A stretch of 64,000 bases of DNA from contig CAWCSF010000010.1 of NCBI GenBank assembly GCA_963798195.1, forward strand, positions 1,674,001 through 1,738,000, written 5' to 3'. The translations under genes and the position numbers were made by a program. Every line of letters starts with the position of its first letter. The stretch's first letter is position 1. Source of the DNA: CAVSRC01 sp963798195 (lineage in GTDB: Bacteria; Pseudomonadota; Alphaproteobacteria; Rhizobiales; Kaistiaceae). The notes beneath the pieces were generated by a model. It had not been told where the DNA came from. It ran no database searches and saw only the letters and a list, made by a program, of their open reading frames with translations. Positions 59,777 to 64,000 of the stretch are shown piece after piece.

Positions 59777-62380
59777 CTATTCCTGTCGGCCGCCGGCAGG
59801 CCGTCCCAGACTGACAATCGCTTCGAAAACGCGCTCGCAACACTTGCCGTCGCGGAAAGGGAATGTGTCGACGGCACGCTGTGCGTAAACCGGATCCGGG
59901 GAATGACCGTTGAGGAAACGTTCCAACGCTTCAACCAGAGAATCCTCGTCCTGGAAGATCGGACCGAAACCATCCTTCTCGAAATCGAAATAGCCGCGAG
60001 TCCCCGTGTGGCCGCCGGAGAAGATGCCCTGCCGATCGAACTGATAATACATGATTGGCTTACGCAGAAAGGCCATGTCGAAGGCCTTCGAAGAATAATC
60101 GGTGACAAACATGGACAGCGACCGGAACAGCGGTTGGATCGTCTGCCCGTCGCCGAACGTGCGCACTTCCACGGCCGGCGGAACGTCGAAATAGTCGATG
60201 TATTGCTCGAGGTTTGGATGCGGCAGGAAAACGACGTGGCTGCCTGCCCGCTCGGCCGCGGCGGCGAGCCGCGGTGAATGCAGAAGGGACTTCCACCGCT
60301 TCGCATATTCGGACTCGTAGAACCGCGCGTCCTTGGCACGCGCGTTGCCCGGCCCTTCGGCACGGCCGGTAAGTGAAATTCGCCATGTCGGCATGACCAG
60401 GACCAGCCCGGCGTCTGAGCTGGGCTCCGCCAACAGCGCATCGTGACGCGGAAGCCCGGTGAGGACCGTTTCCTTTGCCGTCAACGCGTAGCGCGAGCCG
60501 TCTTCGATGATCGACCGATGTTCCCGCGTCGTGCTGGTTATCAGCCGATCGATTGGCAACTCATTAAACCATTCCGAATAGTCGGCCTGGGTGACTCCGT
60601 GCTGGAGAAACACGAACTTGTACTTCAGACGGTCGCCGAACATGGAGTGTCCGAGATATCGCAGAACGTAGTGGTCGGCCTGCGACGAGATAAGGAATTT
60701 CGCGTTGAGAAGGGCGAGTGCGTGCTCGGGCTCACTGAAGCCGAGCAGCCGAAATCCCTCGGCGGCGAGCCTGGTCCAGTGCCGCGAGCCGCGTTGCAGG
60801 ATGAAGAAGCAGTTGATCGCCGGCACATGGGTTCGCACGAAACGGTAAAGGTGCTCGGCGCTGTCGTCGGCCTCGGTATCGCGATCGATGAAAAGCCAGG
60901 CATCGCGATACCTGGCGGAGACCTCCGGTGCCAGGGCGACACGTCGCAGGTCGCGAACATGAGGCGGAAGCAGTGCCTCCGGCAAGACCGGCGGGCTCAA
61001 CGCGGACTGAATTGTCCGCAAAGGAATTCCGTTGTCGTGCCGCGCCCCGCCCGCCTCCATGCGGGCGGCCACACCGTCGATTTCCGCGTGCAGGGTTCCG
61101 TCGCGACCGACCGGTAGCCAGCGGATTTGCTCGTAGACGAACGGCTCTCCCATCAAATCGATGGTCCGCACCTTCCTATAGGTCGGAGCAATGGGCGCCC
61201 CGTCGATACGGAAGACCTCGGTCGGTTCCCACCGGCGGCTCCAGTAAACCAGCCTGATCAGACCGGCATCCCTGTCGACATTTGTCACCCGGGCAGTTGG
61301 CCGCTGTGGGTCGCTATTCTTGAAGCGATTCAGGATCCCGATGCGGTGGGACATCGGAAGGTTGATCGAAAACGATTCGATCGTCTTCGCGTCGATGAAG
61401 GAAAAAACCTGGTCCAGCAGTTCCAGGTATCGGCGCTGCTGATCCCCGCTGAGAAAAGAAACCGACTGAGGCTGATCCACCGCACGCGTCAAAGCCCAGG
61501 ACAGGCAGTAAAGGATCATGTTCTGAATGAAGACCGGCGCGCCTTCGCGACCTCTTCGCGCTTCGTGCAGCAGGTCGAGATAGGCGAACCGCAACTCGTC
61601 GTCATAGGACGCCGGACGCTGCCAGCCAGTCTGCGACAACGATGATCCGTCGAGACGTCGCCGATGAAAATACGTGGCCGCCGGTTGGAAGATCAGCGTC
61701 TTCTCAGGCACGCGCAGGAAGTAGCGGCCTGAAAAGTGTGCATCCTCGCTGGCAGGGCGGATGCGCTCGTCAAAGGCAAGGCCGTCGGCAGCAATAACAT
61801 CACGGCGCCAGAATGCGCCGCAGACCGTGATCTGGAAGTCCTGACCGAGATCGGCCACCGGCACCGCGCGCTCGCCACCGGCAAACCGATACCGAAGCGG
61901 ATGTCCATCATTCTCGGACCGTGTCGCCTCGATATAATGCACGACGTTGCAGGAAATCGAGGCGATCAGGTCCGCGCCATGCCGCGCGATCGTCTCACCC
62001 ACCCGCTCGAAGTACGTCGGCGAGATGAAGTCGTCCGGGTCGATGAAGGTTACCCATTCGTGGCTGACTTCCGCCAGTCCGCGATTGCGGGCGGAGGAAA
62101 GTCCACCGTTCTGCTGACGCACATGGCGGATGTTCTTCGGATACTTCCTCAGCCATCGTTTGATGGTCTTGCCCGAACGGTCCGTGGAGCCGTCGTCGAC
62201 CAGGATCAGCTCGATATGCTTGCGAAAGTCGAGCGTCTGGGAGGTGATGGACGCAAAGAAGTCGTCAAGGTATCTGTCGACGTTGTACACGGCGGAGACT
62301 ATGGAGAACGAGAGCGTCGGCTGCCGCGGCGATGAATCACTCCCGCTCCGGGCTTGTGTCGTTGCCGCCTTGGACGCCAT
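59777..62380 (-). CDS. GT2 glycosyltransferase fused to CDP-glycerol glycerophosphotransferase
   Basis: 867 residues. GT2 domain (about 25-240): FSIVSAVYNVDRYLDDFFAS, VDDGSTDRSGK, QQNGGLSSARNRGL, FIDPDDFISP. Then linker and a TagF-type CDP-glycerol phosphotransferase (about 500-850): FVFLQHGVTQADYSEWFNEL, ITSTTREHRSII, FLPHPNLEQYIDYF and VTDYSSKAFDMAFLRKPI. This pairing is used for glycerol-phosphate-containing surface polymers. Divergent from the Wzy-type gene; no tagD/CDP-glycerol synthase is seen in this window. Confidence 0.9.
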   Translation of the reverse strand: MASKAATTQARSGSDSSPRQPTLSFSIVSAVYNVDRYLDDFFASITSQTLDFRKHIELILVDDGSTDRSGKTIKRWLRKYPKNIRHVRQQNGGLSSARNRGLAEVSHEWVTFIDPDDFISPTYFERVGETIARHGADLIASISCNVVHYIEATRSENDGHPLRYRFAGGERAVPVADLGQDFQITVCGAFWRRDVIAADGLAFDERIRPASEDAHFSGRYFLRVPEKTLIFQPAATYFHRRRLDGSSLSQTGWQRPASYDDELRFAYLDLLHEARRGREGAPVFIQNMILYCLSWALTRAVDQPQSVSFLSGDQQRRYLELLDQVFSFIDAKTIESFSINLPMSHRIGILNRFKNSDPQRPTARVTNVDRDAGLIRLVYWSRRWEPTEVFRIDGAPIAPTYRKVRTIDLMGEPFVYEQIRWLPVGRDGTLHAEIDGVAARMEAGGARHDNGIPLRTIQSALSPPVLPEALLPPHVRDLRRVALAPEVSARYRDAWLFIDRDTEADDSAEHLYRFVRTHVPAINCFFILQRGSRHWTRLAAEGFRLLGFSEPEHALALLNAKFLISSQADHYVLRYLGHSMFGDRLKYKFVFLQHGVTQADYSEWFNELPIDRLITSTTREHRSIIEDGSRYALTAKETVLTGLPRHDALLAEPSSDAGLVLVMPTWRISLTGRAEGPGNARAKDARFYESEYAKRWKSLLHSPRLAAAAERAGSHVVFLPHPNLEQYIDYFDVPPAVEVRTFGDGQTIQPLFRSLSMFVTDYSSKAFDMAFLRKPIMYYQFDRQGIFSGGHTGTRGYFDFEKDGFGPIFQDEDSLVEALERFLNGHSPDPVYAQRAVDTFPFRDGKCCERVFEAIVSLGRPAGGRQE

Positions 62381-62565
62381 CACTCTGCACACATGCCGGA
62401 ACTGATATCGCTTGATTGGAACCCGTACCGCGACGCGACTGGCCCGAAGGGGCTCGCCTGAAGTTCATTCAGCAGAGATCCAGGAATTGATGGGGGCACG
62501 TGCGTGTTGCCACTTGCGGGGCTCGGGAAGTTGAACCCTAACCCCCGGAGAAGGGAAACGACAAG

Positions 62566-63822
62566 TTGACCGAAAAGTCGCTGACAGTGGGCGGAGTGGC
62601 GGTCCATTCGGTAACGACGCCGGTCGCCCGCCTGGCGGCATATGCAACCGTTCCTCTCTCGTTCGTCAGTCTGGCCGATCGTCCTTGGCTGAATATATTG
62701 GCGGCAATCTATGTCATCGCTGGGGCCGGATTGGTGGACGTGATAGGCGGCGGCAGGGTTTCCAGATTTGGCGTGACGACCGGCTACATATTGGTTGGCT
62801 GGTATTGCGTTCTGCTTTCCATTCAGGCTTGGCACGGCCAGCTCTTTGCCGACCCGCTGATCTATTCAGCCAACATCCCGACGTCGTATTTCATACTGCC
62901 TGTGTTTCCGTTTCTTGTTTTCGGATTGCAGTCGCTGCAGCCAAAACTCGAGGTCTTCGACCGTGTTGTGTTCGCCGCGATCATCGCGGCAGCGTGCATC
63001 GCGCTCTATCAGTTCCTCATATCGGGCGTGGAAAGGCCCCCTGGATTCAGCACCAATCCCATCGTGTTCGGCATGATAGGCCTCGCGTGGGGCGTCTGGC
63101 TCTTTTCGCGCGGCCTTGCAGGCCCGACCGTCAAGCGGCTGGCGATAGCCGGCGCTCTCGTGGCGCTCGTCCCGGTAGCCCTTTCGGGCAGCAAGCTCGT
63201 CTGGTTCTGCATGCTGCTCACGTATGCGGGAGTTTTCGCAAGCTGGGCAATTCAACATCGGCGGGTGCGGCTTTTGGCCATCGTCGCAGCGACCTCCGTC
63301 GCTGCCGCCGGATTGCTCACGCAGACGCATTTCGTTCGGTCGCGACTCGTGCAGATTACTGGCGATGTTGGCGCTTTTCTAAGCAGCGGCGACACATCGG
63401 GGTGGTCTTTCGGCCTGCGCTACGCCGTCGGGGTGAGCGCCGCAAACGCATTCCGTGACAGCCCCTGGCTCGGCTACGGCGCGGCGCAGGTCAAGCTTGC
63501 TGCCATCGAACATCGACCGTCGAATGTCGTGAACTTCGATTTTCTGTATCACCTGCATAACGAGTACCTCATGTCCGCCGTCGCCTTTGGCCTGCCCGGA
63601 TTGCTCTTGCTCATCACGCTGCTTCTGCTGTTTTTCCTTGCTGCTTTCCGCTCACCTGATCCGGCGATGAAACGCTTCGGTTACGCCATGGGGGTCGCGC
63701 TGGCGGTGTATATGGCTGCCGAAGTCGTATTCACGCACCCGGACCTCGAAGGACTGGTCTTCCTCGCCCTCGCCTTGCTCGTCGTGAACGCGGACCGACC
63801 GCAGTCTGGCCGGCGAGCATGA
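62566..63822 (+). CDS. O-antigen ligase/polymerase family membrane protein
   Basis: 418 residues from TTG, about ten to twelve helices with a large periplasmic loop containing GFSTNPIVFGM and the motif FLYHLHNEYLMSAVAFGLPG typical of Wzy/WaaL proteins. It joins or polymerises polysaccharide repeat units at the periplasmic face. TTG start has GGAGAAGGG ahead of it. The next gene overlaps by ATGA. Confidence 0.83.
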   Translation: MTEKSLTVGGVAVHSVTTPVARLAAYATVPLSFVSLADRPWLNILAAIYVIAGAGLVDVIGGGRVSRFGVTTGYILVGWYCVLLSIQAWHGQLFADPLIYSANIPTSYFILPVFPFLVFGLQSLQPKLEVFDRVVFAAIIAAACIALYQFLISGVERPPGFSTNPIVFGMIGLAWGVWLFSRGLAGPTVKRLAIAGALVALVPVALSGSKLVWFCMLLTYAGVFASWAIQHRRVRLLAIVAATSVAAAGLLTQTHFVRSRLVQITGDVGAFLSSGDTSGWSFGLRYAVGVSAANAFRDSPWLGYGAAQVKLAAIEHRPSNVVNFDFLYHLHNEYLMSAVAFGLPGLLLLITLLLLFFLAAFRSPDPAMKRFGYAMGVALAVYMAAEVVFTHPDLEGLVFLALALLVVNADRPQSGRRA

Positions 63823-64000
63823 TGGCGGTCGCCCTGGACAAGCGCGAAAGGCCGACCAACGACCTGCGCTGGCCGGCTATACCCCTCCTTGTCCTTGCGC
63901 TGGCCCTGCTTATCGGGGCGGCGGCGTTTGCCTGGTCCCAACGCAGCGACTTCTTCCGGGTCGCGCAGACGGCCGTCGTCATCGAACAACCGTTCCATGG
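63819..64000 (+). CDS. Partial membrane-anchored protein, polysaccharide cluster
   Basis: First ~60 residues only; begins MMAVALDKRERPTND followed by one hydrophobic segment (IPLLVLALALLIGAAAFAW) and cut by the window end. The ATG overlaps the stop of the Wzy-type gene. Topology is consistent with a single-pass, N-in membrane protein. No function can be assigned from this fragment. Confidence 0.7.
   Translation, partial: MMAVALDKRERPTNDLRWPAIPLLVLALALLIGAAAFAWSQRSDFFRVAQTAVVIEQPFH

Noticed and set aside
1..64000. CRISPR arrays, insertion sequences, tRNA/rRNA genes, integrase or att sites
   Set aside because: Looked for direct repeats with unique spacers, DDE transposases, cloverleaf patterns and integrase motifs; none seen by eye.

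Overview
The window looks like a chromosomal piece of a GC-rich alphaproteobacterium, most likely Hyphomicrobiales (Rhizobiales). The reasons are the linked order djlA / AmpD-type amidase / rnpB / mraZ / rsmH, DUF2865, DUF2277 and extensin-like proteins, a class A RNase P RNA of alphaproteobacterial form, and genes packed with ATGA/GTGA overlaps. No prophage, transposon, CRISPR array, tRNA or rRNA is visible.

Layout. 1-5.6 kb: start of the division/cell-wall cluster (rsmH, mraZ with a four-repeat MraZ operator), RNase P RNA, a muramoyl amidase, ZIP transporter, DnaJ-like protein, EamA exporter and a secreted lectin-fold protein. 5.7-14.5 kb: three genes broken by single-base frame changes (5-oxoprolinase; a large multidomain peptidoglycan hydrolase behind a lipoprotein gene; an extensin-like lipoprotein). 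14.6-25.5 kb: envelope and housekeeping genes (FecR-domain protein, DUF2865, fatty acid desaturase, cold-shock protein with a clear promoter, CDF exporter, TrkH, pirin/SDR pair, orphan ParA, trypsin-like protease, tautomerase). 25.5-31.6 kb: one five-gene methionine operon in which an ArsR-methyltransferase fusion leads metF, a VOC protein and a split metH. 31.7-34.6 kb: ArsR/SRPBCC pair, a methyltransferase, and a DAHP synthase preceded by an aromatic-residue leader peptide and attenuator terminator. 34.6-40.9 kb: a single operon for two quinol oxidases (cydAB then cyoABCD). 41-49.8 kb: SulP-STAS-cNMP fusion, tam, EVE protein, ettA, an FTR1/cupredoxin iron uptake pair with a 19-bp palindrome upstream, a ferredoxin-reductase-type flavoprotein, and a possible small RNA. 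49.8-58.7 kb: a carbohydrate module (RpiR regulator, ABC importer without its ATPase, two SDRs, a GH38 alpha-mannosidase with one frameshift). 58.9-64 kb: surface polysaccharide genes (GT25, a GT2-CDP-glycerol phosphotransferase fusion, a Wzy/ligase-type membrane protein, and the start of another gene).

Functionally the clearest units are the methionine/one-carbon operon under an ArsR-type regulator, aromatic amino acid synthesis under ribosome-mediated attenuation, respiration with low- and high-affinity quinol oxidases made from one transcript, and an uptake-plus-hydrolysis module for a mannoside-like sugar. All identifications come from reading translated sequence and motifs; no database search was run.
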